From: Taxawa tesnikishii (nom. ined.)
Taxonomy: Eukaryota; Ascomycota; Dothideomycetes; Dothideales
Length of the DNA stretch: 64,000 nucleotides
NCBI GenBank assembly: GCA_030247885.1
Contig: JAPDRO010000021.1
Coordinates: forward strand, 310,001 to 374,000
Direction of reading: 5' to 3'
Part shown: piece after piece, positions 22,468 through 34,667 of the stretch
Numbering within the stretch: position 1 is the first letter of the stretch
Layout: every line of letters begins with the position of its first letter
The notes under the pieces: generated by a model
Database searches by the model: none
Told to the model about the DNA's origin: nothing
The model's input: only the letters and a program-made list of their open reading frames with translations
Position numbers and translations under genes: made by a program

Positions 22468-23938
22468 TTACTCCCAATCATCATCACTCTCCTCTTCCTT
22501 CTCCTCCTTCGTCGTCCCCAACTCGGCTTTCTTCTCCTCCTTCGGGCTTCCGGGCGTGCGACTGGTGGCGCCCGAAACGATGTCATAGCTGGCGTCGCTT
22601 TCGGCCACACTCTTGCCGTCCTCCTCGTTGGAACGGCGCGGAGACGCCGGTTTCAGGAGGTCGTTCTTGGCTGCTGGTGGATTGAGCGTCGAAGTGGACT
22701 CAGCCGTAGATTGCGATGTGGACTTGGTGGCGTTGGGAGTACGGGCTTCTTCCTCTTCACCTTCAGAATCGGAGGCATCCCAGGAGACCTCTTCCCCAGG
22801 GTTTGCTGCAGCACCTGTCGTCTCGTTAGCCCCACATCTCGCTCTCCAAGAGGGGGATTGGAGGTGTCAGTCTCCATACCCTTCAAGACCTCCTTCCTCC
22901 TTCTCTCTTCCTCCTCAACCACCTTCCTCAAAAAGTAATACCGCATCCAGAATATCTTGTACTCGACCTTCTCAGGCACCAATTTCTCCATCGCCCGCCT
23001 CAATTCTTCATACTTCTCCAGATCGCTCGCGATCGCCTCCGTCTGCTCCTCGATATCAAACTCTTTTGCAAACGGTTCGTACGCCTCGCTCTCCGGGTCC
23101 TGTGTGAAACTGCTCGCAGTCGTATGAACAACGTGCAATTGGGCGTCGAAGCGCGAAGTGTGAAACACCCGTTTCCCCTCTGCATCGTTCGTCTCGAACA
23201 AGACCTCGCCGACGCCCTCTCCACTTCCCGTTCCCTGTGTTTTGCCGGCGAAGGAGGAGGCTATGGAGTCGGGAGCGTTGACGACGACTGCGTCGCGGAG
23301 GAAATTACGGATGTTGGTGCCGAATTTGAGGAGCGCTTCGTCCGCTGCGTCTTCTGCTTTCTCGAGCTCTTTCAATCTTTGCGCTGCTGTCACTCGGAAT
23401 CGAGATACCAACGACGAAGCCTCCTTGACTATATCCGCGGGCAAGGACTCGGGTCTTTCGACGTTCTCTGGAACGGCGGTCTCAGAGGAGGCGCCGGCGG
23501 TTGTTGAGGGTGTGCCATCTTTAGCATTCTCCTGCTCTGGGAGGGTGATGGTGGGGTCGGTGAAGGATGAGGGAGCGGCAGAGGAGACAGGTTGTGGGAT
23601 CGAGATGTTGCGGGTGCGGGAAAGCAGATCGTTGAGGCCCTTCGAGGCGGTGGTCGAGGCCGTGTTGTACTCTTTCTGCGCTTCTGAGTAGAGGGATTCA
23701 CTCTGAGTGGCTTGTTAGCTACTTCCGGGCATTGTTGTAAGGTAAGAAATGTGTTTACCTGCTTCTTAACCTGGCCGAAGAAGCCTCCTAGCTTTGCACC
23801 CCATGGCGAGGACGAAACGGCTTTGAAGGCTTCTTGAAACTCAGTGTTGAGATTGTTGGATTGCTTGCGCTGCTCCCGGGCTGCTGTCTCCTCGGGCGTG
23901 AGGGTCTCCTCTTGAATGTGATCGTACGCTACGTCCAT
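22468..23938 (-). CDS. BSD-domain protein
   Basis: Exons 23759-23938 and 22468-23702 with a 56-nt intron (branch AGCTAACAAG). With one added base at the run 22830-22833 it is 1416 nt, 471 aa. The N-terminus [17 protein letters not shown] is followed by a conserved amphipathic region ([18 protein letters not shown]). The BSD domain lies at about 250-310: [20 protein letters not shown] and the hallmark [12 protein letters not shown] domains occur in TFIIH p62 and synapse-associated proteins. This architecture (amphipathic start, BSD, acidic tail) resembles the fungal BSD proteins of unknown role. The tail is Ser/Glu-rich and ends EESDDDWE. Without the added base the frame runs into a different, unnatural Arg/Pro-rich end. 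Confidence 0.82.
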
Positions 23939-24634
23939 GTCTTTTTCAAAGTGGTATCATTGGATTTGGGCGGAGTTGGTATAAGGGGGATTCCGTAAAC
24001 GGCAGGGAGCGAAGATCTGCTGAGGGCCTGGGGAGGGGTGGTGAAGCTTGGGGCAGCGATGCCAAGAACGATATAAATACCTGTCGCTCCTCTTCTATAC
24101 AAGCGTTGGACTCGGATTTCAAGGACATGAACATGACAGTCGTCTGTCATTGATACGACCGACAAAGGGTTAGTAATAACGGACACAACGCGCGCTCCAA
24201 TGAATAGCGGAATCTTTGTGTACCATTCGCTGGGCCGAGTATGCATGAGCTGGCGCCTCCAGTTCAGCTATGTTCGGGAAGTTATTTCTATTTGATTCAA
24301 TTGCATGAGCGGTACAGTTCTCCCTCATTCGGATTTCCTTCATTCCCACGACTCTCTCCCTCGATCTTGCTCCAGTTTGCTTCGCTCTCCATGACCAGCA
24401 GGTAGTACGTGATCAACACTGAGAACGGTCTCTAACTCGATCAAGTTATCCGCCATGCTGTTTCACTCTGAATCTTCATCACCCTCTCTATATACAACAT
24501 TAGTTGCGCTCGCCGCCATTGCCGTCGTTGCGTTCGATCTCCAAGCCGTCAGGACTTCGAACTCTGAAGATGGATGCAACCGAGGCAACGTCGCAGGAAG
24601 CAACCCCGTCGGAGGCATCCTCGTTTGGGGCAGT
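23939..24634. other. Intergenic, no supported gene
   Basis: A plus-strand frame from 24455 starts with a signal-like hydrophobic stretch but then runs antisense through the next gene. I do not accept it as coding. Confidence 0.4.
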
Positions 24635-25543
24635 CTAATCGGAGGCGGTTGTGTCTTTCGCAAGGCTCGCTGCCTTCTCGTTAAAACCTTGGCGCCCCTC
24701 CAGCCTGGCCTGCCCCTCCGGCTCCTCGATCGTCCTCCTCACGTTCATGACATGGCGGAACTCCCATGGTTGCGCGGCAGGAATGTTGGCAAAGACGTAG
24801 GGCTCACTGTTGTTGCGCAGATGGCCGGTAAAGGTGATCGGACGGAGTTCGGGAAAGAGCTCGATGGGTTGGGCCAGAAGAATCGTATCGTTGGCCGGGA
24901 ACAACACAAGGAGCTTGCGTCCCTTGCCTGCAGCTTCACGATAGAGCTTGAGGTAAAACATCATGGCGTTTACGTCGCAGAAGACGCCATGCAATCGTTC
25001 GAGGGGCCGGTCCCTCAGCAATTCCCAGAAGCCGGGGTACCAATCGGTTCCTGGGTGGAAGACAAACACTCCGACATCGTCGTACGCGCTCTCGCTCTCC
25101 ATGGCGACGAAGTTGTAGACCAATTTGGAGAAGTTGCCCTGCTGCGCCTGGTTGCTAATCTTCTTGAGGGTGGTTGCTGACGATTTCATGCTGTCTGCTG
25201 CGACATTGTTTCCGCTAACGATAGCGTTCTCGAATTTGCTCAGCTCCTCGCGGGCGGGCTCGTCAGTGCAGGCCTGATAGAGGTCAACGCCACAATGAAC
25301 GACGTTGGAGAAGGCTTTGGTGTAACTGATGACCGTGGTCGCGTTTGAAGCGGCCTTGGTCAGGTCGGCCGCAGGTCCAACAAGGGGCCCGAGAAAGTCA
25401 AGGGCCCTTGAGCTGACATCCTCGAGAGCGCCCGCTGCGTTTGATGAAGCTCTCTCGATAGATTGACCAGCGGATTCGGCAGACGACTTGCCCCAGTTCT
25501 TCGGGATGTAGCTGTTGGGATCAAAGAGGTCGAGGACACCCAT
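24635..25543 (-). CDS. Hypothetical protein, 302 aa
   Basis: Intronless frame from the first ATG (25543, MGVLDLFDPNSYIPKNWGK). No domain is recognised. Residues 20-140 are Ala/Ser-rich and helical (SSAESAGQSIERASSNAAGA), giving way to a globular second half with Trp, Tyr and Pro residues (YDDVGVFVFHPGTDWYPGFW, LLVLFPANDTILLAQPIELF). There is no signal peptide or membrane helix. A TATA box 85 bases upstream and the long clean frame support a real gene. I cannot assign a function. The globular half does not resemble any enzyme I can name. Confidence 0.65.
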   Translation of the reverse strand: MGVLDLFDPNSYIPKNWGKSSAESAGQSIERASSNAAGALEDVSSRALDFLGPLVGPAADLTKAASNATTVISYTKAFSNVVHCGVDLYQACTDEPAREELSKFENAIVSGNNVAADSMKSSATTLKKISNQAQQGNFSKLVYNFVAMESESAYDDVGVFVFHPGTDWYPGFWELLRDRPLERLHGVFCDVNAMMFYLKLYREAAGKGRKLLVLFPANDTILLAQPIELFPELRPITFTGHLRNNSEPYVFANIPAAQPWEFRHVMNVRRTIEEPEGQARLEGRQGFNEKAASLAKDTTASD

Positions 25544-25627
25544 GATGTGCGATACAATGGAGATCAAGCGGCAAAGATCGGTGAAATGAAGTAGTATCGG
25601 AGAGACAAGGTCAAGAAAGCTCAGAGG

Positions 25628-25634
25628 TTATATA
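25628..25634 (-). promoter_or_regulatory. TATA box of the 302-aa protein gene
   Basis: Read on the minus strand this is TATATAA, about 85 bases before the ATG at 25543, a usual distance in fungi. Confidence 0.5.
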
Positions 25635-26466
25635 CCTTTCGCAGTTGCGAACATGTCAGAGCTTCTCGAGCAGAGTACCTACGTAATTATCGAACGGTTT
25701 TGCGTTTGCAGTGATGGCATGGTAGCCGCGTGGAGCATCCTACAGTCGATCACTCTGGCTCTTGTTTTGCGGGCGAGGAAAGGCTGGCGCCTGATCGAGA
25801 TAAGGCTAGATTGTTGCCTGCCAAGAACGGAAGAACCGATCAACACACAGCACTGAAAGCATCAGGCCACTACATCGCAAATCGAGGGAGCTGAGCAACT
25901 CGCCTCCCCTTGTCAACAACAGTCCCGCCACTGCAGTGATATCAGAGCATGATCGAGGTCGAAACGGCTATCAGGATCAGGATGCCTTAATCCGGGTTCG
26001 CTGCGGCGGCCGATCGGCACCCCGCACCGCCCCTTCCTTCTGTTTGCCTGAAATGGTACAAGAGTGTGTACTACCAAGCGGAGATGCCAGGATGTTGCCC
26101 GACTAGATGCCGCCGGGGTTGTGTCAGCTTGTCGGATTATGTCGATCGTGGCATGTGTCGTGTGCTTCAAGGTACGCCAACTGATCAAGCACCGCCCCAT
26201 TCGCTTGCTCATGCATTAGTGTGTCAACTTTGGTCCCTTTGATCTGCAACTCCACGTGGAGTGGCTGAGCGGTTCTGCTGGCGATCCATCCAGTTTAGTT
26301 CCTTGAGAGCGGGATGCATTGCGGGCGGCCTCGTGCGCATGCATCACGTTGGCGAAAACTGGACGAAACGCGCCGACGTCACTGAGGCCGGCGAGGAACG
26401 ACAAAAGAATCGCCTGATCTCGAGTCCGCTGGTATTGATCCGAATTTCCAACTTGCCGAGTGCGCA
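25635..26466. other. Divergent intergenic region, no gene seen
   Basis: Separates the leftward 302-aa gene from the rightward membrane-protein gene. Only short frames occur. Confidence 0.45.
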
Positions 26467-27570
26467 ATGTCAGAAGAAACCGTTTCCTCCATTGTCGCTT
26501 CTTCCCTGCGAACGATTGACAACATTGTTGTTCAGTCGGTCAGCACACATCTCTTCGGTCTTGTCAGTTACATCAGTCTCGCCGTTATGCTTCGCAGATG
26601 CTCCTACCAATACCAGAGCACGACCCTGACCATCTGTTTCCTCTTTCTTCCTTGGCTGATGTCCTGCCAACTGCTCTTCGGTCTCGTCTGCTCCTGCCGC
26701 AACTATTCTCTTGGTGCTCGAGGCGATATTGCATATCATCTCACGGGTGCTCTTGGCATGCACCACAAGAAGTCGAAATACGATGACAGTAGATTCGGCA
26801 ATCTCCGCATCCTGGACCGAAAGCCACAGCTTTTCCGCCCAGTTGGGCCCAAGTGGAATTGGAAGCATGCCTCGAAGATCTTTGCGCTGCTCTTTCCAAC
26901 AGTGCAGGCAGCGTTTTCCTGCGCCATCGCCTATCGACGCTGTCAAATGCCAGGCAAGGGAAACTACCTTGGCATCGACTACAGAAATGGTTGGATGGCG
27001 TTCAACGGTGGCCTCGCCGCCTTGGCCATGTTGATCCATCTCTGCCTCGGTGTTGACTGGGAGGTCGACGAGACGCAAGCCAGCGATTTCAGGAAAGTCT
27101 ACATTGGCGACATCCCGGATACTTCCAACGCATACATTTACGAATGCATGATGGCACTCTTCACCCACCAAGCGCTTCTGACCCTTTGCCATCGGTACGC
27201 TCCAGTGTACCTTCAAACAGAGAACGGCCATCCTGGAAATGTGGGCATCTTTCTGACCAAGCTCCTGATTCCCATCGCTTTCGGTGCCGTGGTTCCAGTC
27301 GCTTTGATGGACAATTTTTTTGTTCGGTCTGTTGGGACACAACAGCAGGCGAACTTCCGACGCGGTCTCCGATTCCCTCGTCGCTGGGCGCGTTACGGCG
27401 CAGTATTCGCTCGAGTCTTGCTTTTCACGACCGTCATCGGATTTGGCGTAGTAATGCCCCTCTACGCGGATATCCTCGAGCTAAAGGCTATTGCGCAAGG
27501 CGAGACTCATGAATGGAATGCGGGCTGGGAGCAGAAAGATGTGTGGGGAGAAAAGTTTCCGCTCCTGTGA
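26467..27570 (+). CDS. Multi-pass membrane protein of unknown function
   Basis: Intronless, 367 aa. Seven hydrophobic segments can be seen: HLFGLVSYISLAVML, ICFLFLPWLMSCQLLFGLVC, IFALLFPTVQAAFSCAIA, NGGLAALAMLIHLCLGV, MMALFTHQALLTLC, IFLTKLLIPIAFGAVVPVAL and VFARVLLFTTVIGFGVVMPL. A soluble loop of ~60 residues rich in Lys/Arg lies between the second and third. The count suggests a seven-helix topology, but I see no receptor, transporter or opsin signature, for example no conserved Lys in the last helix. The ATG at 26467 is the only good start. A 290-residue frame on the opposite strand is a shadow. Confidence 0.65.
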   Translation: MSEETVSSIVASSLRTIDNIVVQSVSTHLFGLVSYISLAVMLRRCSYQYQSTTLTICFLFLPWLMSCQLLFGLVCSCRNYSLGARGDIAYHLTGALGMHHKKSKYDDSRFGNLRILDRKPQLFRPVGPKWNWKHASKIFALLFPTVQAAFSCAIAYRRCQMPGKGNYLGIDYRNGWMAFNGGLAALAMLIHLCLGVDWEVDETQASDFRKVYIGDIPDTSNAYIYECMMALFTHQALLTLCHRYAPVYLQTENGHPGNVGIFLTKLLIPIAFGAVVPVALMDNFFVRSVGTQQQANFRRGLRFPRRWARYGAVFARVLLFTTVIGFGVVMPLYADILELKAIAQGETHEWNAGWEQKDVWGEKFPLL

Positions 27571-28259
27571 GCAAGAAGAGCTTCGACAAGTGGAGGTCGA
27601 AAGAAGGCGTGTAACAAGCTCATGAGATCAGACGCTAGACGAAGGATCGTCTTGCAGGAGCGCTTTTTCGGGATGTTAACTTATCGAGGAACCGCGTTGC
27701 ACTTGAGGCGGGTATACCCCAAACTCTCTGTATTGAGTAGATCTGCGTTGAGCGGAGATACGAACTAGATTCTTTCACCTACTTTGCCCTACCTGCTTTC
27801 TTTGTGCGCAGTTACCGAGTTTCGTTCGTTTGAAGTATGGGCAAGAACAAGAGGAGATTCCCGGTTGTTAGTATGGGTCATCACGCGATCACGCAATCAA
27901 TCCCCGAGGTTGCGCCATGCATTACATCGGATTTCCCCGAGCGGTGAGCCCTGATTGTTTGCAGCCATATGCACCACTGTGTTGATGGCTTCTATCCATT
28001 GAATTGTGGTTTCGAGGTTTCGGGACCGCTCACCATGTTGACCTCACGTAGGCCTGTCTTGGTTGGGGCATGGATGAACAGCTGTAGGCGACCAGAGGCC
28101 AAGGCGACGGACGAAACAGGAGAATTATCGAAAAGAGGCAGAGACGAGAGCTTCATATGATTAATTGACGCCGAATCACTGAAAGGACGGTCTTATGTGT
28201 GACTGCGAACGAAACAGATACAAATTTGCACACCTAGGCTCACCCATTGCTCCTCTATT
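27571..28259. other. Intergenic, no gene seen
   Basis: Space between convergent genes. No domain-bearing frame. Confidence 0.45.
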
Positions 28260-29355
28260 TCAACGCAACTCTCCCGTCCGTTTTGCCGTTCCAACCTTGA
28301 GCCCAAGCACCTCCATCCCCTCTACCACACCCTCGTACACCCCACTACTGATCCCCTGCGCCCACCACATCGCCACCTCACTCAGCATCTCTCCAACTTT
28401 GCCGTCTTTCACAGCACATAATGCATGCGTGGCCGCCACCGTCCGCCTAGTCACAACATCAGCTGTAGTCAGAGCGTTAGCTAGCAAACGCTCTGAGATG
28501 TGGTGTTCGCGCTCGTAGCGGTGGGCGGCGGATGCGAAGAGCTGGATATGAGGCCAGAGGAAGGAGAGGAAGAGGAAGAGGTGCAGTATCAGTGATGCGG
28601 TTAGTCGATGGAGGATCGTAGGTTCAGAGGGTTGGGCGGATGAAGGTTGAGTGGATGAGTCTGAGGATGAGGTGGCGGTTGGGCTGTGTTTGGCCACTGC
28701 GAGATGTACGGTGTCTTGGGCCAGTGGGAGAGGGATTGCGGCGCTTAGGCTCAATTCTTCTTCTTGAGAGAGTGGTGAAGGGAGGCCGCGCAGGAGGTAT
28801 GTAAGAGCGTGGACGTAGAGACGGCAGCTGAAGGTCGTGTCGGGGGTCAGCGAACCTGACTCCTGCGCTGAGAGGGTGAGCAGGCTGAGTCCTTTTGTTA
28901 AGTCGAAGGTTAACACTCATATCGAACGATACTGGATGGCGTAGTATACCTTGGCTCGCAAACTTCCATTGTACTCCATCGCTCCCCGTCTCGGCGAAGG
29001 TCAAAGTCACGACAGGTGCAGCGTACGACTCGTTTACGTCCTGTTTCTCTATATGGGCCTCTTCCTCGTCATCAGACATCGAAGCCCTTGAGCTTGTTGA
29101 AGTCAACGGCGAAGGCGCTTCGCTGTAGCGTGGTGGAGGAGTCCTGCTGCCAAATCCGGCAATACTGCTGTCTGTATTGCTCGCTCGGGTGTGACCTAGA
29201 TGTGCGACGTTTCTGCCGCTCAGCGACCGCCTCAGAGACCGAATCTTAGGTACATTGCGGCGCAGCAGCGATGGGAGAACATTATAGATTACGGAGAGAC
29301 GCTCGTCATCGCTGCTATCGTCCTGCACAAGAGTCATTGAGTAGAGGAAGGACAT
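28260..29355 (-). CDS. Ser-rich protein with one hydrophobic helix, unknown
   Basis: Exons 28950-29355 and 28260-28891 (58-nt intron; branch CTTAAC) give 1038 nt, 345 aa. Residues 1-105 are Ser/Arg-rich and disordered (PKIRSLRRSLSGRNVAHLGH). The spliced segment GVQWKFASQGLSLLTLSAQE begins a helical domain with Leu-rich helices (LYVHALTYLLRGLP) and a hydrophobic stretch SLILHLFLFLSFLWPHIQLF that may cross or bind a membrane. A C-terminal helical part (EVAMWWAQGISSGVYEGVVE) follows. The regular domain and clean splice suggest a conserved fungal protein. I do not recognise the family. A second start at 29337 is possible. Confidence 0.65.
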
Positions 29356-31485
29356 GGATCAGGTAAGCATAAGATTAGCTATGGTGTTCTTCAAAGAGGA
29401 AGAAGTGCATCCAGCAAGAGAGATAGAATACGAGATATTTCCGACATTCTTCTCTGCCTAGTGCATGTAGCGGCATTATATGTGTTCTGTTCTGCTGCAC
29501 CATCTTCCACGTGTGAGAAACGTCGATAAGACCGTTGGTTCTTGCATGTGAATGGTTTACATGTGAAAGTCGAGAAGATGGATGAGAAGTGTTGGGACCC
29601 TTGGACCCCGTCGGAAGCGAGGCCCGGCGCTTCTCGAAACGTGCCAAGATCTCGTGATATGGACGCGTGGACTTGGACTTCTTGTTTTGATGGAACTTCG
29701 CCCACACACCTCACTTCACTTTTCACCTCGACCACATCGAAGGATCTTTGTACAGAGACTCTTTTCTTGCGACATTGTACCGTCTGCGTCCAACAAGTGC
29801 CGTTCGTGGTACTGTAGCGATTAGACGTTTGAGAGATCGAAACTTGGGAGAAGGCGTTCGCAGTAACCTCTGCTCCTTGATCTTCTCTGCTTAAGCGAAG
29901 AAGTATTCAGCTCCTGCCCTCTCTGACAAGCTGCGATGCTGAAGTTCAGAAGAGCATGCAGGCGATGGTGCACTGATCCTCGATCGTGTTTAGGAGCCTT
30001 CGGTCTCTGGTCAATATGAACGCTCACTTGAAATAGCTGGATCATGCCAACGGCCGCAATTTCGAACCAAGAGAAGGGGGAGCCTGACAAAGTCGTCACA
30101 GCAGGGAGGTGGATGTTGTTGCTGTGGTATCTGGGTTGGTAACTTGGTAACCCGACTTTCTCTTTCTCGTCTCCCCGTCGTCTACTGCTCTGTGATGCTC
30201 TGCTCTGCCCTCCCCAAGACCCCGACTCGCGGCTTTGTTGCCTGTCACCTGCCACGGCGAAAAGCACGCGACGATTTGATGAACCCATCACGCCCTTTTT
30301 CCGCACCGTTGGTGAGCAGCATCTTTGCATGTGGTGCCCAGGTAGTAGTCTTCGGTTGTGTCATGCTGACAAGGTTGGTCCGTGATGCCGCCTCGCAGCC
30401 CTTCCGCCTCCCGGCTGCTCTAACGGAGAGCACACGAAACGTTGACGATTCCGCTGGCTCGTGTTTCCTCCGGCCGTTGGCGTAGAGTGTGTCAGGGATT
30501 GGTTCTCAGGTGGTTTGTTACTTTCCATGTCTCCTTGTTCGGTCATCTTATGGTGCTCATGCCGTTCTTCCTCCCGTTGATGTAGGTAGGTGGTGCTTTT
30601 CAGCGGACCAGAAGTGTTCAAGCTGCACTTGAATATGATGGCGAAGAGTCGGATTGGAGGCAGAAGCAGAGATGAGTTGTCTGTCTTGAGCAACGGTACA
30701 TTGTGGATCAAGAATAGTTGGCAGAGGGTTTCTGCGCGGACGAAAGCAGGACTGCCCTCCGAACCGTTGGCTTGCCTTTCACAGAGAAGGATGTCATCAC
30801 TGTCTGTGCTTGAATGTCTTGTGTTGGTGGTCGAGAAGGCGGACAGTAGGGTAGTATGTCTTCTCTCTATCTCATTAGTCGTTTACTGCTTTGTGGTCGT
30901 GGATATGGGTGTTTTGGTTATCTGATCGGGAAAAGCCGCTGCTTTGTCCACGCAAGAAGCAGCCATCCCTGCAACAATGCCACCTACTCTGGAAAGCTTG
31001 GCATTCACACACTGGCGGCCCTCGAGCACCCTCTGTCAAATTCTCTGTCCGAGTCCGAACTGTATCTCTCACTTGCTGGTCGAACCTCTCGACTAGTCCT
31101 TCCCATCAAGCTCTCCCTTGCTCTCACTACGTCTCTCTCTCCGTCTATCAAGAACTTGCTCCCTTTACACGTCCAACCCTCTCGATCCTTCAGCTCTTAG
31201 ATAAAATCCGATCTCACAAACCCAACCGAATCTTGGTCATTCACTCGTCCTCCGCAGGCGAGCCTCAACCAACTTTCCCATCAAGCAGCATCTGCCAATA
31301 GCGTCAAAGGGCATCTTCTACGCACAATATTCCGCCCCTTCAACGCCTCAAACCCATTCCGTCTTCTTTTGAATCCACTGGACTTTCGGTCACCCACATT
31401 TCGTACCTTACCTGACCCCTCTACCCCCTACCTTGCCCTGCACCAACGCCGGCAAGTCTTCTTCAAGTCACCTTTTCCCGACACT
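29356..31485. other. 2.1-kb intergenic region and F-box gene leader
   Basis: No coding sequence is supported. From about 30900 the plus strand is C/T-rich and reads like a long 5' leader of the F-box gene. Other frames up to 169 residues have no domain or splice pattern. Confidence 0.4.
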
Positions 31486-33038
31486 ATGTCCGCGTCCGAC
31501 CTCGTGCCAAGCATTCCATCCATGGCAAACCTCAACCTTGACATCGAGCAGCCTTCGGAGTGCTTCATAGATAAGCTGCCCAACGAACTCGTACGCGAGA
31601 TCGCCGACCGAGTGGCCATCGACAACAATCCCAACAACCACGCCGCTCCTAGACGGACGTCTCCCGACATTCTCACATTCCGCCTGGTGAGCAAGAGATT
31701 CGCCGATGCCGGATCAAAGACGCTACTCTCTAGCGTTAAGCGCGTGTACTACGAGGCCTCCAGTAAATCCACAGACCTCCTCCACGCCATCTGCGACCAC
31801 CCAGACTACCAGAAGGCGGTAAACGAGCTGGCTTTCATCGGTCGCAGACTCCGCCTTTACCCAAATTACGCGACTTTCTGCCGCCCTGTCGGACGGATGG
31901 GTTGGGAAGAACGTGAGGCGTGGCGCAAGGCTTATAGGTCGTATGCAGCGCGTTGTGGAGAACAGGACAGCCTTCTGGTTGGCGCAGGACACATGGCACT
32001 CCACGATGACATTCGTAAGCTGTCCAATGTAACCAAGGCGGCATATCTGAGCTGCTTCGACACTCAGGGTTTCAACGTCGAGGCAAAGCTTGCCTCGCTC
32101 AAGTACCCTTTCTTCAAAGATACACTCAAGGAGTCTCACACGGGTGATAAGATGTACTACCATTTCATCGAGCAAGGCATGGGAATGGGAGGGGCACCTT
32201 GGGCGTTCCACTTCACCCCAGTCGACCACTTTTTCATCTGGTCCTCTTACTTCCGTCAACTGTCAATACCCTGCAACTGGGTTCAGAGGTGGGGCTTGAT
32301 GGTTCACCTATACCCCAGCATTGCCTCACAAGCCTCCATGATGATGGGCTTAGCCATGCCTGTACACTCTTCGGCAACCTGACCTCGCTAGAGATTCATT
32401 GGTACATAGGTGCAGCGGCTGAAGCGGACATGTCTCCGTGGACAGAAATGCTGACCGCGGCGCCACTGCTCGAACACATCAAGCTACGCTCGTACGTATC
32501 ATACAACCACATGGAACAGGTACCCAGCAATACGATCTACACTTCGTCATGGCACAACAACCTTTTCACCGGACTTCTCTCGCACAGCAAGTTTCCCGCA
32601 CTGCGCTCACTGGACCTAGGCGACGACCCAGGTCGTCAGATGTCCTTGAGAGATTTTGCCGATCTTATCGCATTCTTCCGTAGACACCAAGCCACATTGA
32701 GACATGTATCGCTGCACGGCCTTCTCACGCAAGAGGTCTGGCTGTTGACTCAAGACCGCACGACACTGTCGAGCACGCTGGCCCAGAGGGACCTTTCCCA
32801 CGATGAGCTTCTGGAGGAACTGGCTGAGGGCCCGGATCCCACGTTGCCGTGGCTCGATCTCTTCAACGTAATGCGAGGCGAGCTCAAGCTAGAGAAAGTC
32901 TCGATATTCCTGTGGTTCCCTGTCTCCTCGGACCACAGAGACCTGGCGATGCAATGTGGCGCCGTCGGCACTGCGGGCCAGCATCCCGAGCGCCTGGACT
33001 TCGGTCCTTACGTCCTCAGCTCGAAGAAGGAAGAGTGA
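31486..33038 (+). CDS. F-box-like protein
   Basis: From the ATG at 31486 with one added base at the G run 32291-32294 it is 1554 nt, 517 aa. Residues ~27-75 form an F-box-like start (FIDKLPNELVREIADRVA ... LTFRLVSKRFADAGSKTLL). The rest has the Leu-rich pattern of fungal F-box substrate receptors (GNLTSLEIHW, PLLEHIKLRSYVS, FPALRSLDLGDD, ATLRHVSLHG, LEKVSIFLWF), suggesting degenerate leucine-rich repeats. Such proteins normally link substrates to SCF ubiquitin ligases via Skp1. The substrate is unknown. The added base joins NWVQRWG directly to LDGSPIPQ. Confidence 0.75.
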
Positions 33039-33329
33039 GTATCTAAAGGCAAAGACCGAGGAGGTGGTCGATGAGGTGAGGGCCAAGCGTAAGGCTGGCA
33101 AAGGATGATGGCCAGAAGCAGTGAGGGGCCGTATAATGCATGTACAATAGTAGTTCTTATGTGTTTACGACGGATGGCTTTGGGCGTTTATGGCAATGCA
33201 AAATGACGGCAAAGCATGTGTTATAGTGTAGTTCATTCCCACAGAATACCAAAAGAGAAACTGTTAGAGTACATTCTGGACCGCGTACCACCCGGTACAA
33301 ACCTCGTTCTCAAATTCACTGGGTTTCTC

Positions 33330-34520
33330 GTTGGTGAACTATACCAATGCGAAGCCTTGTTATGCCTGTAGGCAAGAAGCTGAACTGCACATATTCGCTT
33401 GCCCACCGACGGGCGGACAAGCATGGCGCTCCTTCGAAAAATCCTGCACGCTCGTTCTCAATAGATAGGAGAAGATATACGTTAGTAGACTATACCAATG
33501 CTGAAATTTATCGGGCTTGCACGAAAAAGGCAACTTAAAAAATAATCGCTGCTCCTATGACGGGCCAGAAACGAAAGCGGCCCTTCAAAGCGTCTTCCCA
33601 TGTGGATTTCTCAAGAGAGATAGTAAAGGATGATATGATAGTCGTCTATACCGATGCAAAAGGCGTTACAACGAATCCTGTATATACTCTCGTACGGGAG
33701 AATTCTCACTGCTCCTCTTATCGGCCGCGAGAGCAGAGGGGCCATCAATCGTCGTCTTCGGAGTCGTTCCCATGGGAGACATACGGTGGCAGCATAGTGA
33801 CTTATATCAACGCAAAGCTGGCATTGTCTTCGTTGGTACGAGGCCGTAGAGGGCGCGAATACTGCCCCTTGTTGTGGGCCAGCAAAGCAGAGGCCCGTCT
33901 GTCGCGGTCTTTCACGACCGCTCTCGGAGATGCAATACGGATGCTGCCACATGCATCTATATCCAGTCAAACATGTTATGGGGAGAGCGAGTGGGTGAGA
34001 ATCTATGGGCTGAAGAAAGGCCGCGAAGATAGGCCAGGGTGCATGCGGGACCGCTAGAAGGAAGTGGACTAACCTGTTCTCAGACGATGTCAACACCAGC
34101 TGATAAACGTCTATACAGAGTCAAGGGTATTCCACCGTATGATGCATCCGAGCAGCGACCGCTGTACTAGTATAGCTCTCCCTGCCCTAGACATGTGCGG
34201 GACCGCTAAAGTGTCATCGACCGATCTGTCCTTGAGCGATCACAAGGCCGGCTGAAAATGTTTTATGCAAAGGCAAGACTGGGTGCGACGTATGGTGCGA
34301 TACAGCTAGCCACCGCCATGCTGCTGCGTCTCTCGCCGTCCGGAATATGAGCGGGACCGCTAAAGTGCCGTAGATAAACGTGTTTCTAAATGCATGCTGA
34401 AAACAAGTGAAAATGATCTAGACAGATACGAAAACGCTTCGGTGTAGGGTAGATGCGGGCAGAAATCGTCGTACCGACTACGTCTCTAGCGGGCCGAGAA
34501 ACGGAAGAGGACAATAGAGG
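33330..34520. repeat. Degenerate ~154-bp tandem repeat
   Basis: A recurring GC-rich anchor (cGGGCC/GGGACCGCT-like, often followed by AGAAA or AAAG) lies at about 33410, 33561, 33721, 33875, 34045, 34197, 34351 and 34489. The spacings are 151, 160, 154, 170, 152, 154 and 138. In the first four units, a second motif resembling TATACCAATGC recurs at the same spacing (33339, 33490, 33646, 33810). Copies are strongly diverged and contain no gene. This is an old satellite-like array of about eight units. Confidence 0.6.
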
Positions 34521-34667
34521 GGGCTCGAGGGATCTCCCAAGGACGGTATGAGGGGTAGCGAGTAGCTTTTGCGGAAAGGTATAGGAAATTAATTCGTTCA
34601 GTCATGCAGTGAGAGCAAGCCTCCCTCCCACTCAGCACCCTTACTTGCCGTAACCGTGCACCACGTT

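Noticed and set aside
24455-25180. 241-residue plus-strand frame with a signal-like start
   Set aside because: Most of it is antisense to the better-supported 302-aa gene, which has its own TATA box. The signal-like start alone is weak.
26250-26330. tRNA-like stretch (GTGGCTGAGCGG-type)
   Set aside because: No acceptor stem, anticodon arm or TTCRA box in order.
26470-27342. 290-residue open frame opposite the membrane-protein gene
   Set aside because: It mirrors the real plus-strand gene, has no domain and carries the composition of an antisense shadow.
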